Positions 18,437-29,114 of a DNA stretch of 64,000 nt are shown piece by piece (position 1 is the stretch's first letter; each line of letters begins with the position of its first letter). The position numbers and the translations under genes are program-made. The stretch lies in contig OZ251225.1 in NCBI GenBank assembly GCA_965240325.2, forward strand, positions 3,162,001 through 3,226,000. The letters run 5' to 3'. Origin of the DNA: Rebecca billardiae RCC1528. Lineage: Eukaryota; Haptophyta. The notes under the pieces are model-generated. The model was given only the letters and a program-made list of their open reading frames with translations. It was not told the DNA's origin and did no database searches.

Positions 18437-19924
18437 ATGCCGAAGGCACGCGCGCTCAGCGCGCCAGCGAAGGCGCTGCTCGGACGGCTGAGCTCCCCCG
18501 CGGCGGGGCGCGGCCTGTACGCCGTCGTTGATCCCGCGCGTCCGTTCGCCGAGCCGATCGCGCACGTGCGCGACTGCACGGAGGCGGACACGATCGCGGC
18601 TATCGACGCGGCGTCGGAGGCGCTGCCGGCGTGGAGCCGACGCACGGCGGGAGATCGGGCCAACATCCTGCACACGTGGTACGGACTGATCATGGACCGA
18701 TCGGAGGAGCTCGCCCAGTTGATGACCCTCGAGTCCGGCAAGGCGCTCTCCGAGGCGCGAAAGGAGGTCGCGTATGGCGCTGGCTTTGTGCGCTGGTTTG
18801 CCGAAGAGGCGCGGCGCGTGAAGGGCGAGATCCTCGCGGCGCCGACGCCGGACCGGCGGCTGCTCGTGCTGAGGCAGCCAGTCGGTGTCATCGGCGCGAT
18901 CACGCCGTGGAACTTTCCCAACGCGATGATTACGCGCAAGGTCGCGCCCGCGCTTGCGGCGGGCTGCACGGCGGTCGTCAAGCCGGCCGAGGCGACGCCG
19001 CTCTCGGCCCTCGCGCTCGCGGAGCTCGCGGCGGAGGCGGGGGTGCCGCCCGGCGTGATTGGCGTGGTGCCTTGCTCGCGCGACGGCGCGAAGGCCGTCG
19101 GCGGCGCGCTCTGCGCGGACTCGCGCGTGCGCCTCCTCTCGTTCACCGGCTCGACGGCCGTGGGCAAGCTGCTGCTCTCGCAGTGCGCGCCCACTGTGAA
19201 GAAGATGGGGCTCGAGCTGGGCGGGAACGCGCCATTTGTGATCTTCGACGACGCGGACTTGGACGTGGCAGTGCGCGCGCTCGTCGCCTCCAAGGTCCGC
19301 AACGCCGGCCAGGCGTGCGTCGCCACCAACCGCGTGCTCGTGCAGTCTGGCGTGTACGATGCACTCAGCGCGCGCGTCGCAGAGGCGCTCGCCGCCGAGC
19401 GTGTCGGGCACGGCCTCGACGAGGGCGTGACGATGGGCCCGCTGATCAATGTGGCCGGCCTTGACAAGTTCCACACGCACATCGACGACGCGCTCAGCCG
19501 CGGCGGCAAGCTCCGCTTCGGCGGCCCCGACCACGAGCCAGTCGCCGCGCTGCGATCGGACGGTGCGCCGTTTGCCGCGCCCACGCTGATTGAGAACACT
19601 GGCCCGGGCATGCGCTGCTGGGACGACGAGACGTTCGCGCCGCTCGTGGCGCTGACCAAGTTCGAGACGGAGGAGGAGGCGCTCGAGCTGGCGAACGACT
19701 CGGAGGTCGGCCTCGCCGGCTACTTCTGCACGCAGGACATGCGCCGCGCCTGGCGCTTCGCCGAGGCGCTCGAGGTCGGGATGATTGGCGTGAACGAGGG
19801 CATCATCTCGACCGAGGTCGCGCCGTTCGGCGGCATCAAGGAGTCGGGCCTCGGCCGCGAGGGCCACCAGGCGGGCATGGAGGAGTACCTCGAGATCAAG
19901 TACATCTGCATGGGCAACATGTAG
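18437..19924 (+). CDS. SSADH: Succinate-semialdehyde dehydrogenase (ALDH5/GabD type)
   Basis: The product is 495 aa without introns, the usual length. It would oxidise succinate semialdehyde to succinate with NAD(P)+ in GABA catabolism. ALDH hallmarks in order are ITPWNFPNAMITRK, KPAEATPLSALAL, FTGSTAVGK, LELGGNAP with the general-base Glu at about residue 260, and NAGQACVATNR with the catalytic Cys at residue 294. The C-terminal EVAPFGGIKESGLGREG followed by YLEIKYICMG is typical of the GabD/ALDH5 subfamily. Human ALDH5A1 has a second redox-switch Cys two residues after the catalytic one; here that position is Ala296. The ATG at 18437 is favoured because family similarity begins soon after it. 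No obvious targeting peptide is visible. Confidence 0.92.
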   Translation: MPKARALSAPAKALLGRLSSPAAGRGLYAVVDPARPFAEPIAHVRDCTEADTIAAIDAASEALPAWSRRTAGDRANILHTWYGLIMDRSEELAQLMTLESGKALSEARKEVAYGAGFVRWFAEEARRVKGEILAAPTPDRRLLVLRQPVGVIGAITPWNFPNAMITRKVAPALAAGCTAVVKPAEATPLSALALAELAAEAGVPPGVIGVVPCSRDGAKAVGGALCADSRVRLLSFTGSTAVGKLLLSQCAPTVKKMGLELGGNAPFVIFDDADLDVAVRALVASKVRNAGQACVATNRVLVQSGVYDALSARVAEALAAERVGHGLDEGVTMGPLINVAGLDKFHTHIDDALSRGGKLRFGGPDHEPVAALRSDGAPFAAPTLIENTGPGMRCWDDETFAPLVALTKFETEEEALELANDSEVGLAGYFCTQDMRRAWRFAEALEVGMIGVNEGIISTEVAPFGGIKESGLGREGHQAGMEEYLEIKYICMGNM

Positions 19925-20458
19925 CGTGGACGCCAAGCCAGCCGGCACGAGTGCCAGTCCACGTGCCACCGCCGGAGCCTCGCGCCAGTGCACGGCCACG
20001 TCATTCGTTGCCAACGACTCAACGAGTGTCGTGGTCTCGATGCTAACCTAAGCTAAGCTACCTGCGGGCTACTCATCAGACTCAGTGAGTAGTGCTGACT
20101 GATCATTCACATCATTGTCTGAGCGTCCGGTCGGACTCTGATGTGATACGTACTCATGTTACGAGACTCGTAGTCCGCCGTATTCCTGCGCTACTATTCC
20201 TGGACCTGAGTCCTGACTGGACCTGGCCCTGGGCCGTGGGCGGCGGCACGGGTCCGTGCTCGTGCGGGGCGGTGGGCCGGGTGAGCCCGCCGACGAAGCG
20301 ACTCGCTACGGGCGAATGGCCCGCGTGAGTCGCGAGCGCGAGCTCAGACTCACTCAGAGCCGCGGTGCTGATAGTTAGTTACTTAGTAGTTACCCGTACC
20401 GGCAGCTCAGCCTCCTAAGCAGTCTGAGGCTGCTCACTGCTAGACAGCCCCGAGCCTG
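19925..20458. other. Intergenic gap, convergent 3' ends
   Basis: No gene or clear repeat is seen between the SSADH stop and the end of the minus-strand reductase gene. Confidence 0.6.
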
Positions 20459-21421
20459 TCAGATCGAGGAGAACGCGTCGGTGACGACGTCGTCCAGAGC
20501 GTGCGGCAGGACGCCAGTGAGCTGTCGCAGCGGAGTCGAGTCCATGCTGATGTCCGGCGGCGATGCAACCGCGAACTTGGACGGATCGCGTGCGGTCGCC
20601 CCGACGAGTTGGGCGTGCTCGGGTGCCACTCGCCTGGCGGCCGCGCGTGCGATGTCGACACGGGAGAGGCGGTCCGGTCCACCAAGATTGAAGACGCCCG
20701 ACCGGTCTGAGGGCCAGCCGCGCGTCACCAGAGCCTCGACGTTCGCGACAACATCTCGTACGCCTACGGCGCAGCGGAACTCGTTGTCGAATGCGTCGAA
20801 GTGCTCGCGAGCGTCGAGCTTGGCGCGCACAAACTGGAGGAAGGAGTTCTTCTTGCAGCTGCCGCGAGCCGCCGGCCCGAGGACGAGCGAGCAGCGCAGT
20901 GCGATCGCGCGGTCGGGCAGCCGGCGCAAAAGCTCGCGCTCGAAGACGAGCTTCGAGCGGCCGTATTCGTTCACGGGGTAAGGCTCGTCATCGGCTTTAT
21001 ACCAACGATCGCTCGTGGCCTTTCCCTCGTACACCTGGTCGGTCGAGAAGAAGATGACCCGGGCGGCAGGGGCGTGTGCGTCAAGCGCATCCAGCAGAGC
21101 GGTGGGCGCGTTGATGGCATTCGCCAGCTGCGGGTCCTGCTCGCACTGCGCTGGCGCCGACACAGCTGCGAGGTGCACGACGACGTCTGGGCGCGTGCGA
21201 TGCACCAGCTCGTGCACTGCGCTCGGGTCACGAAGGTCCACGGAGGAGACGCTCGCGCACTGCGGGCCAAACTCTGAGGAGAAGTGCGCGTCAGAGCCGA
21301 CGACGGCGTGAAGGACGAGACCACCGCCCGCCTCAACTGCCGCCAGGTGATCACACAGGAAGCGGCCGATGTACCCACTGGCACCAGTGACTAGCACCGC
21401 GGTGGCGGAGGCGCCGCCCAT
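20459..21421 (-). CDS. RmlD/MAT2B-like NAD(P)-dependent reductase (SDR extended family)
   Basis: The product is 320 aa without introns. The N-terminal Rossmann motif is GASGYIG (residues 14-20), followed by VVVHLAA, the active-site region STDQVYEG and the catalytic YGRSK (Y..xK). The later CAVGVRDV and GVFNLGGPDRLSR segments match the RmlD substrate-binding family, which includes dTDP-4-dehydrorhamnose reductase and the MAT2B regulatory subunit. Which of these roles applies cannot be settled here. The ATG at 21421 is only 33 bp from the edge of a 1.1-kb foldback element. Confidence 0.85.
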   Translation of the reverse strand: MGGASATAVLVTGASGYIGRFLCDHLAAVEAGGGLVLHAVVGSDAHFSSEFGPQCASVSSVDLRDPSAVHELVHRTRPDVVVHLAAVSAPAQCEQDPQLANAINAPTALLDALDAHAPAARVIFFSTDQVYEGKATSDRWYKADDEPYPVNEYGRSKLVFERELLRRLPDRAIALRCSLVLGPAARGSCKKNSFLQFVRAKLDAREHFDAFDNEFRCAVGVRDVVANVEALVTRGWPSDRSGVFNLGGPDRLSRVDIARAAARRVAPEHAQLVGATARDPSKFAVASPPDISMDSTPLRQLTGVLPHALDDVVTDAFSSI

Positions 21422-21453
21422 CGTGCGGACAAAAGAGGGTCACACCGTTGTGG

Positions 21454-22575
21454 CAAGGGGAGTCAGGGTACAGCACGTCCAGTTGGGCTGCAGCTGGAGC
21501 TTGGGTCCAAAAGCTTCCCGCGGCGCAGCGGCACTCGCCGCCGCCGCCGCCGTCGAGGGGCGGTTGTGGCGCGCACGGCGTGAGCCACTGCGGGCGCTGA
21601 GGTGCGCGCGACGGCGGCGCGCCCGGCGGCGCTGCTGTAGGAGGCCTCTGCCCTCCTCTCTGCCCCGCGCGCTTCGCTCGTCGTCGCCGTCTCCGCGCCT
21701 GCGACTCAGCGCGCACGCGAGCGCCGCACCGCCCGGCCGCCGGGGCAATCTCAGCCGTGACTGCGCATGTGCGTCGCGACCTGGTCGGCCCAGCGCGCGA
21801 GGCGCGTGTGGGCGAGGTAGGGCCAGTGTGGCCGCGCGCCATGCCGCCTCAAGTAAGCCCATCAGAGCGTACAACAGGGAACTGAGCACATGTGTCTGGT
21901 TGCCCGCTTGGACTGTGGTGAGTGTTCAAGCAATGCACGGGCCATCGTCGAGGCGATCTCGAGGCACTCAGTCAAAACGTCAGTTCAGCGCGCAGACGAC
22001 CTGGGCGAGAGTCGCTGACAATGCATGACTCGCATGATCACAAAAGGCTCTGCAACTATCGCGTCTGTACGCCTACTGCCTCGATCGTGCACACTGACGT
22101 CTGCGCTTGCGTGCCGCATTGGTTGTCAACGTTGTCGACAGAGGTGCAAGGCCGGCGACATGCCCACCGGCGCAAGGTCGAGGCGGCATGGCGCGCGGCC
22201 ACACTGGCCCTGCCTCGCCCGCACGCGCCTCGCGCGCTGGGCCGACCAGGTCGCGACGCACATGCGCAGTCACGGCTGAGATTGCCCCGGCTGCCGGGCG
22301 GTGCGGCGATCGCGTGCGCGCTGGTCGCAGGCGCGGAGACGGCGACGACGAGCGAAGCGCGCGGGGCAGAGAGGAGGGCAGTGGTCTCCTACAGCAGCGC
22401 CGCCGGGCGCGCCGCCGTCGCGCGCACCTCAGCGCCCGCAGCGGCTCACGCCGTGCGCGCCACAACCGCCCATCGACGGCGGCGGCGGCGGCGAGTGCCG
22501 CTGCGCGGCGGGAAGCTTTTGGACCCAAGCTCCAGCTGCAGCCCAACTGGACGTGCTGTACCCTGACTCCCCTTG
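21454..22575. mobile_element. 1.12-kb foldback element with 395-bp inverted arms
   Basis: The left arm (21454-21848) and right arm (22181-22575) are near-identical reverse complements, surrounding a 332-bp unique loop. The ends read CAAGGGGAGTCAGGG. The 7-bp sequence GTTGTGG flanks both sides (21447-21453 and 22576-22582), a likely target-site duplication, or 8 bp (GTTGTGGC) if the first C is shared. There is no transposase-like ORF. It sits between the start codons of a divergent gene pair. Confidence 0.85.
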
Positions 22576-22642
22576 GTTGTGGCGTTGTCCGAGGACTGCT
22601 CCGAGCAAGCACTGGCCCGTACGCACGCCCACTGAATGTGAA

Positions 22643-23407
22643 ATGTCGTTACGAACTCGGCAAACCCGGGACTGGTCTCGATTCCGTTTTGCAGCTCGTC
22701 CAGGTCTCCAGGAGGCCGCGAGCGAGATGATCGCCGCCTCTTACGAGCCGCGGCAACAGAAGGAGTTCAAGCACTTCATCGACGAGCTGGACCCCGGTCA
22801 CTCGGCCGAGGTGCGGTACGCGGCGCTCTTTCAGGTCGCGCACAGCATCACAAAAGCCACCGAGGCCGGTGGAACCGGCAAGCACGCCGCAACCTTTGAG
22901 GCATGCGAGCAGCTGCCAGTCGTGCAGCTGCTGGTCGGTGTGTACGAGGACTATGCAGGGGATGAGCAGATCCCTCCGTTCATCCTGTCTACGCTGGTGA
23001 ACATCTCATGTATGAACCCGCAGCTGATCATCGATGGCGGGGGCTTTGAGCTCCTGCTGCACCACATCCACTTGCCAAAGCGCGCCCCGGAAGAGACCGA
23101 TGAGCGTGCAGTCGACGAAAAGAACCAGTACTACGCCCTTGCTGGGGTGTACAATCTCAGCGAGGACAAGGGATGTGCACAAGAGATCGTTGGCCGCGGT
23201 CTCGACAAGACGCTCGAGCAGCTCGCAAAATCGCCCGACGAGGAGACCTCTCGACACGCCACCTTCACACTGAAGAATCTCCAGCACGTGCGGGGAGCAG
23301 CCTCCCCGCCAGCCACGCGCTCGCCTGTCGGCCAGACGCAGGAATACGTCGAGGACCAGATGAGGAAGATCGCTGCGATGTTTCCTAAGCTCGCCACGGC
23401 GACATGA
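22643..23407 (+). CDS. Armadillo/HEAT-like helical repeat protein
   Basis: The product is 254 aa from the ATG at 22643, or 226 aa from the ATG at 22727. It is predicted to be all-helical, with repeat-like segments SAEVRYAALFQVAHSITK, IPPFILSTLVNISCMN, a segment ending NQYYALAGVYNLSED, and HATFTLKNLQHV. The spacing and the xxALxNLS pattern resemble armadillo repeats, but I do not recognise the specific family. The first 28 codons after 22643 have low-complexity character and may be 5' UTR or contain a splice acceptor, so the second ATG is a strong alternative. The foldback element ends 67 bp upstream and may supply part of the promoter. Confidence 0.7.
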   Translation: MSLRTRQTRDWSRFRFAARPGLQEAASEMIAASYEPRQQKEFKHFIDELDPGHSAEVRYAALFQVAHSITKATEAGGTGKHAATFEACEQLPVVQLLVGVYEDYAGDEQIPPFILSTLVNISCMNPQLIIDGGGFELLLHHIHLPKRAPEETDERAVDEKNQYYALAGVYNLSEDKGCAQEIVGRGLDKTLEQLAKSPDEETSRHATFTLKNLQHVRGAASPPATRSPVGQTQEYVEDQMRKIAAMFPKLATAT

Positions 23408-24135
23408 TGCTATGCAGCTCATGTTTAATTTTGATTTGGGGCCGCGCAAACTGTTCGCAGGTGCCCGGGAGCGACAAACAAGTCGAGTCAGCCGCGCATG
23501 ACTAGTATCAATGATCAATCACGTGCGGCAGCGGCTCGGCGGCTTAGCCGGCCGTCACTCATCACTACTCGACACCAGTGAGCATCCGAAGCCAGTCTCC
23601 GAACTCGGCGCCCCGTCGGAGTATAAACTACTACCTACTAACAGACAGTTACTAGATTGACTGCTGAAGTACGAGTAGCTGCCACTTTATAATCCGTGAC
23701 CGTATAATCCGTGACCGTATAAAGCCCGGTAAGTCCGAGAGTCAAGTTAATCGGACCGACCGGCGGACGGCGACTGGACCTGAGCTAGTACAGGTCCGCG
23801 TCACGGAACCGCCGCGTGGCTAGCGCCTAGCCTACTCCGCCCTAGCTGACGGGCCGTCACGGCCCGCAGCGGACGGTCCGGCCAGGCGGCTAGCCGCTAG
23901 GCGGACGTACAGCAGAATTTGAACTACGCGACACTCTGGCTCTGTCTCGTCAGTACGAGTACTACATGAGTACAAGTGCTCGGTCTGTACTAGTTACTCG
24001 TCTGCTGTAGCTTTAGCTTATGCGACGTGACCGTGACCGAATGTCTGTATTGTAACACTGTCTGTCGCCTCAAACTGGCACTGGTTAATAAATTGCGGCA
24101 TTCATCCGCAAATTATTCAAAGACGGGTACAAAGG

Positions 24136-24139
<4 letters not shown>

Positions 24140-24192
<53 letters not shown>

Positions 24193-24214
24193 AGAGAGAG
24201 AGAGAGAGAGAGAG
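24140..24214. repeat. (GA)n microsatellite
   Basis: A GA dinucleotide tract with one short interruption (GTCAA) near 24190. Confidence 0.95.
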
Positions 24215-24263
24215 AATTTTGAATCATCCGCAGTTTACATGCGCCCGGGGGCACGCGCCCGCC

Positions 24264-24302
24264 GGCAGCGCTAAATCAGCCCGGGCTGATTTTAGCGCTG
24301 CC
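24264..24302. repeat. 19-bp hairpin
   Basis: Left arm GGCAGCGCTAAATCAGCCC (24264-24282) pairs with 24283-24302 with a single bulged base and essentially no loop. It could be a terminator-like or cruciform structure. Confidence 0.7.
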
Positions 24303-24624
24303 GCGCGCCCGCGGGGGCGCTGCACACGACGACTACTTCGGCGAGACGACGGCTCACGACGCGTGGCACCGCAACCACCGCGGTGGCGTGCGCGCGGCGA
24401 TGCCAGACGGTGCGTCGGGCTTCCGCTCGGCGATGGAGTGATGGGCGACTACGAGGGGGGAAAGGGGGGGGGACGACGGCGAGGAGCGCTGATCCTGGTG
24501 TTTGTCCCTGCTGCCCCGGATCTGCTGCTACAGCTTGCTGACTCTGACGCCAGTGCCCGTTGCATGCCACGTTGTTAAATATATTGTGCGTATCATGCTC
24601 GCTCTCGCTCGCTCTCGCTCGCTC

Positions 24625-24628
<4 letters not shown>

Positions 24629-24683
<55 letters not shown>

Positions 24684-24770
24684 GCTACAGTTTCGCTCGC
24701 TCTCTAGCTATAGTCTCTCTCTCTCTCACAGTTTCGCTCTCTCTCTCTCTAGTCTCTCTCTCTCTACCAT
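24629..24770. repeat. (CT)n microsatellites
   Basis: A pure CT run at about 24629-24682, then shorter interrupted CTCTCT blocks to about 24770. Confidence 0.9.
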
Positions 24771-25182
24771 CTAGTATCTGTATCGATCTACATTTAAAGT
24801 TTACTATTCGTTGCCATCATGTTAGATGTTTTAACGTGCACACTTGGTTATAAGCCAGTCAAGGCACAGTCTGGATGGCCGATATTCTCTGAATATCAAT
24901 ATATCCGGCCATGCACGCTGCTGAATACGGTGATAATAATAATGGCCCGCGGTGCAGGGCGGAGCGCGCAGCGTGGAGCCCGCTCCGTGGGCCCTAACCA
25001 CGTTTCAAAAAGATCTTTGATCAAGAAAAAAGGGACGGGCCACGGGGGACGATTTTCAGGGCTGGAGGAGACCGAGTTTCGAATTTTGAGACCGCACTAG
25101 AGGTATCCATCCGGCGACAAAGGTCGCGCCCACGACAAGTTCATATTGGAGTGACGCCCGTCCAAAAAACTTCACGCCCTTT

Positions 25183-28100
25183 TTAGGATCCATAACGTAA
25201 CGAACCGTTACAAGCGATTTTTTCCGGCCAATGAGATTGCGCGACGGCGGATGGCCGTGTGACGGCGACGCGGCCCGGGTCGCCGACCGGCCGGCGCGCC
25301 ACCACACGCCCACCGGCGGCGCCGCCCGCGCCGCCCGCGTCGGCGCCGCGTTCGTTCAGGCGACGCTTGCGCGCTGGCGCCGCCTGTACGTGCCGCGCCA
25401 GCGAGGGCGCGCGCCTGTGGAGCGCGGCGGCGTACATCTTCGGCGCGTCCACGCCGCTGCTTTTGCCGGTGACTGGGTCCGCCGGGTGCGTCCAGAGCCG
25501 ATCCTGGCAGAACGGGACGATGTCAGCCCACACGCTGATGCACAAGGGGCGAAAGTCCACAATCGCACCCACGGGCGGCGCGGCAGGTGGCGTCCCGGCA
25601 GGCGGCGGGCGCGCCAGGGCGGCTGCCTTCACGGGGTCGCGCATGTGCGGGACGAAGAACAGCGTGCCGAAGTTGCCGGCGTCGTCGCCGGCCGCCGCGC
25701 GGCTGTGCGTTGACAGCGCCTCCGTGGACTTCCACGAGCGCGTCTTCGAAGGCACGTAGGTGAACTCGAGCACCTCGTCCCGGTGGAGTGCCCGCGAGCT
25801 CGTGTCGGCGTTGAGCACGCGGTCGTAAGCACCGGCGTTATCCTCGGAGACGGCGAGGAGCTCGAAGGTGAGCCGCTTCTTCCGCTCGGGCGCGACGAGC
25901 CGTGCGCTGACGATGCGCACCTTGGTGAGGTAGTCCGCCGCCTCGAAGGACGCACCATCGCCCACGCTGACGTCGGCGAGGGCGTCGTATCGCAGGTGTG
26001 CCGCCTTGACGCGCAGCACGAGCGCCGAGGCGCACGCGATGGCCGCCGCGACGCACGTGTGCTTCGAGGCGAGCATCAGCTCTTGTTCATGGACGGGCAG
26101 CTCGCCGACGACGCCTGCGACGCGCACGCGCGTCCCACCGCCCGGCCGGGGGAGAGGCCTGTCAAACGAGCGCTGCGGGCGGCCGGCGACCATGATCTGG
26201 TTGAGCGTGTGCAGCAGGTCCGCCGACGCCGCCGTGCCCCCAATCACGTCGTAGTTCGACTGCACGTACGTGAGCGCCGCCTCCGCGATGGCCGCGGCGT
26301 TCGCCATGAGCCCGGGCGGGTCGCCATCGGGCGCCCAATGGCATGGCCCGATGCCGAGCGCGCTGCACACCGCGGAGGCGCCCATGAGCACGTCCGTGGA
26401 CGTCGGGACCACGTCCCCGCGCGGGCGGGGCGGCAACGCGTCCGTCTCGTCCGGGCTGGGCGGCGGGTCGTGGAGCGCGGGGGCGGCGTGCTGGACGGGG
26501 GGCGCAATGGCCCGCGGCGCTGACTGCAGCTCGCACGCAGCAACCTCACGCCGGCTGACGGCGTCGGCGAAGGCTGCAACCGTGAGGTCCGTGCACGTCG
26601 CAGCCGTCATCGCGCCCGCCGCACCACTGGGCGGCCGCGTGGCGAAGGTGAGGAGGCGCCAGCCCTTCTCGAAGCGGATGGCGTACGCGTGCGCGCCGAC
26701 GACGGGCTCCGACTCGTCGGTGTCGTCGGTGTCCACGGACCGGTAGTCCACCACGGCCACGGCGGCGTGCAGCAAAGGCGACGTCCCCTGCTCAGCGGGC
26801 GCCCGCAGCGGCGTGGGCACAAGCGCGCACCAGGAGGGCGCCTGTGCAACCACGGCGGGGAGGCCGAACACCGCCTGTCCCGAGCGCCGCATCGAGGGCA
26901 ACGCAAGCGCCCGGTGAACCCAGGGCGCGTCGCCGCCTGCGACGCCATCGTCGTCGGCCTCAGCGTCCGCTAAGGCGACTCGCACGTCCGCGTCGAGGAC
27001 GTAGGGCAACGGGCCGTGCACACCGAAGTGCTCGCCTGCTGCGCGCAGGGCGAGCTCAGAGACAGAGCCGCCGACGCTCGCGGCGGCGCCGGCGTAGAAC
27101 TCGCGCACCGCATCGTCCACCTCGCTGCGCGTGTACAAGGCGCCCGAGGCGCACAGCTGGCGCACAGCGTCGGCATCCGTGAGCACGCCGAAGTGCTTGT
27201 TGTTCGTGGCATCGCACACCACGTTCACCACGCGGACCGTGCCGCCGCCGCCGCCGAGATGCCGTGACGCGAACGCGCGGTTGAACCTGAGGATGGCCGG
27301 CACCAATCGGCCGTTGTTCGGTTGCGGCCCGTGCTTCGTCGTCCGCTCGTCCGCATCCGCCACCGCGCTTGGGCGCACCAGCACGTGCGCGTGCGCCTGC
27401 GCCTGCGCGGCGGGCGTGTCTCCGCCGAACCTCCGGCGTTTCCCGAAGATGCCGCTGAAGAAATGATCCACGTGCTGCAAGACATCGCTCATCGCGAACA
27501 GCTCGCGTGAGCCGCCGTCGCCGCTGCCGTAGACGCCGCCGCCGTCGTCCGCGTGGCCGCCACCGCCGGGTTGCGCGGCGGCGGGCGCCTGCTGTGGTGC
27601 ATGGGAGTGCGACCCCGCTGCGCCAGCCGCCGCTCCACCCATCGACGCCGTCGCCGCCCGTGCCACCTCGCCCGAGGCAGCACCACCGGAGTCATCTGAG
27701 TTGACGCCCGCGGGGCCGTCGGCGGCCGCAGCCGGCGCCGGCGGCGGCGCCGGCGCCGCCGCGGTGACGCCGGTGGCAGCCGCCCGCGCCTCGGCGGGTG
27801 CGCGTGGCGGCTCGGCGCGTTCGGCGCGCGTCGCGGGGCCGCCGGCGGCCGCAGGCGGCGGCGCCGGCGCCGCCGCGGTGACGCCGGTGGCACCCGCCAG
27901 CGTTTCGACGGGTGCGCGTGGCGGCTCGGCGCGTTCGTCGCTTGTCGCGGGGCCGCCGGCGGCCGAAGGCGGCGCCGCCGGCGCCGCCGTGACGCCGGCG
28001 ACCGCCGTCGGCGCCGGCGGCGGCGCCGGCGCCGGCGCCAGCGTTGCGACGGGTGCGCGTGGCGGCTCGGCGCGTTCGTCGCTTGTCGCGGGGCCGCCGG

Positions 28101-28690
28101 CGGCCGCAGGCGGCGCCGCCGGCGCCGCCGTGACGCCTGCGACCGCCGTCGGCGCCGACGGCGGCGCCGGCGCCAGCGTTGCGACGGGTGCGCGTGGCGG
28201 CTCGGCGCGTTCGTCGCTTGTCGCGGGGCCGCCGGCGGCCGCAGGCGGCGCCGCCGGCGCCGCCGTGACGCCTGCGACCGCCGTCGGCGCCGACGGCGGC
28301 GCCGGCGGCGCCGAGGTGACGCCGGGCAGCGCTTCGGCGGGTGGCGCAAGTGGCGGCTGGCGGCGCATGGCCCGCGTCCGCACGCCGCCGCGCCCGTTGT
28401 GGTGAGCCGCCCCCTGCGCGCCGCGCTGCCCCGCAGCCTCCTGCTGGATGCCCTGGGCGGCGTAGCTGCCGCCGCCCACGCGCGTGCTGCCGTGGCGGGC
28501 CGGCCGGCCGTCGGCGCCCTGCTCGGCGCCCTGCTCGGCGCCCGGCTGGGCGCCCTGCTCGGCGCCCTGCTCGGCGCCCGGCTCGGTGCCCTGCTCGGCG
28601 GCCTGCTTGCCCTGCCCGGCGCCCGGCTGGGCGCCCTGCTTGGCGCCCTGCTCGGCGCCCTGCTCGGCGCCCGGCTCGGCGCCCTGCTCG
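25183..28690 (-). CDS. Very large unrecognised protein with coding minisatellites (start not found)
   Basis: The frame is open over more than 1,150 codons and ends at 25183. It has no ATG upstream in frame, so the N-terminus must be spliced, broken or misassembled. From the N-side: a G-A-E-Q/P-G low-complexity region (to about 28510), and five ~40-45-residue repeats at about 28330-27720 (core GGPATSDERAEPPRAPV). After a glycine-rich linker comes a non-repetitive region of about 700 residues. That region contains LQHVDHFFSGIFGKRRRFGG, VRVVNVVCDATNNKHFGV and VVAQAPSWCALVPTPLRAP, and later LPVHEQELMLASKHTCVAAA and FFVPHMRDPVK. No domain or catalytic motif is recognised. The coherent composition of the C-terminal half argues for a real protein, perhaps a lineage-specific or element-encoded one. 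Confidence 0.55.
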
Positions 28691-29036
28691 GCTTGCCCTG
28701 CCCGGCGCCCTGCCCGGCGCCCGGCTGGGCGCCCTGCTCGGCGCCCTGCTCGGCGCCCGGCTCGGCGCCCGGCTCGGCGCCCTGCTCGGCGGCCTGCTTG
28801 CCCTGCTCGGCGCCCGGCTCGGCGCCCGGCCCGGCGCCCGGCTGGGCGCCCTGCTTGCCCTGCTCGGCGCCCGGCTCGGCGCCCGGCCCGGCGCCCGGCT
28901 TGGCGCCCTGCTCGGCGCCCTGCTCGGCGCCCGGCTCGGCGCCCTGCAGCCTGCTCGGCGGCCTGCTTGCCCTGCCCGGCGCCCTGCCCGGCGCCCGGCT
29001 GGGCGCCCTGCTCGGCGCCCTGCTCGGCGCCCGTCC
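28500..29036 (-). repeat. GC-rich minisatellite (GGCGCCGAGCAG-type 12-mers)
   Basis: Roughly 45 degenerate 12-bp units read on the minus strand as GGCGCCGAGCAG or GGCGCCGAGCCG. The GAEQ/GAEP reading occurs in three different frames: about 28480-28690, 28700-28950 and 28960-29036. Small irregular junctions (for example near 28690) separate them. This suggests indels between blocks. Confidence 0.85.
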
Positions 29037-29114
29037 AAGGAGCGATGACGTATCTAGATAGAGATTGCCGCGAACCGATGTGACCATGTACGTCCCTTGA
29101 ATCAGTTGAATCAA

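Larger units (their letters stand above)
23408..25182. other. Intergenic region, microsatellite-rich
   Basis: No confident gene. It holds a (GA)n tract (24140-24214), a strong hairpin (24264-24302), (CT)n tracts (24629-24770) and AT-rich DNA. A short open segment at about 24310-24440 (AAHDDYFGETTAHDAWHRN...) ends in a stop and could be a terminal exon or relic; it is not assignable. Confidence 0.5.

Noticed and set aside
28500-29036. Collagen-like or silk-like structural protein encoded by the minisatellite on the plus strand
   Set aside because: The plus-strand readings (GALLGALLGARLG or RRPARRPA) lack a start with coding context, and the minus-strand GAEQ reading continues into the large ORF. 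The strand is therefore more likely minus.
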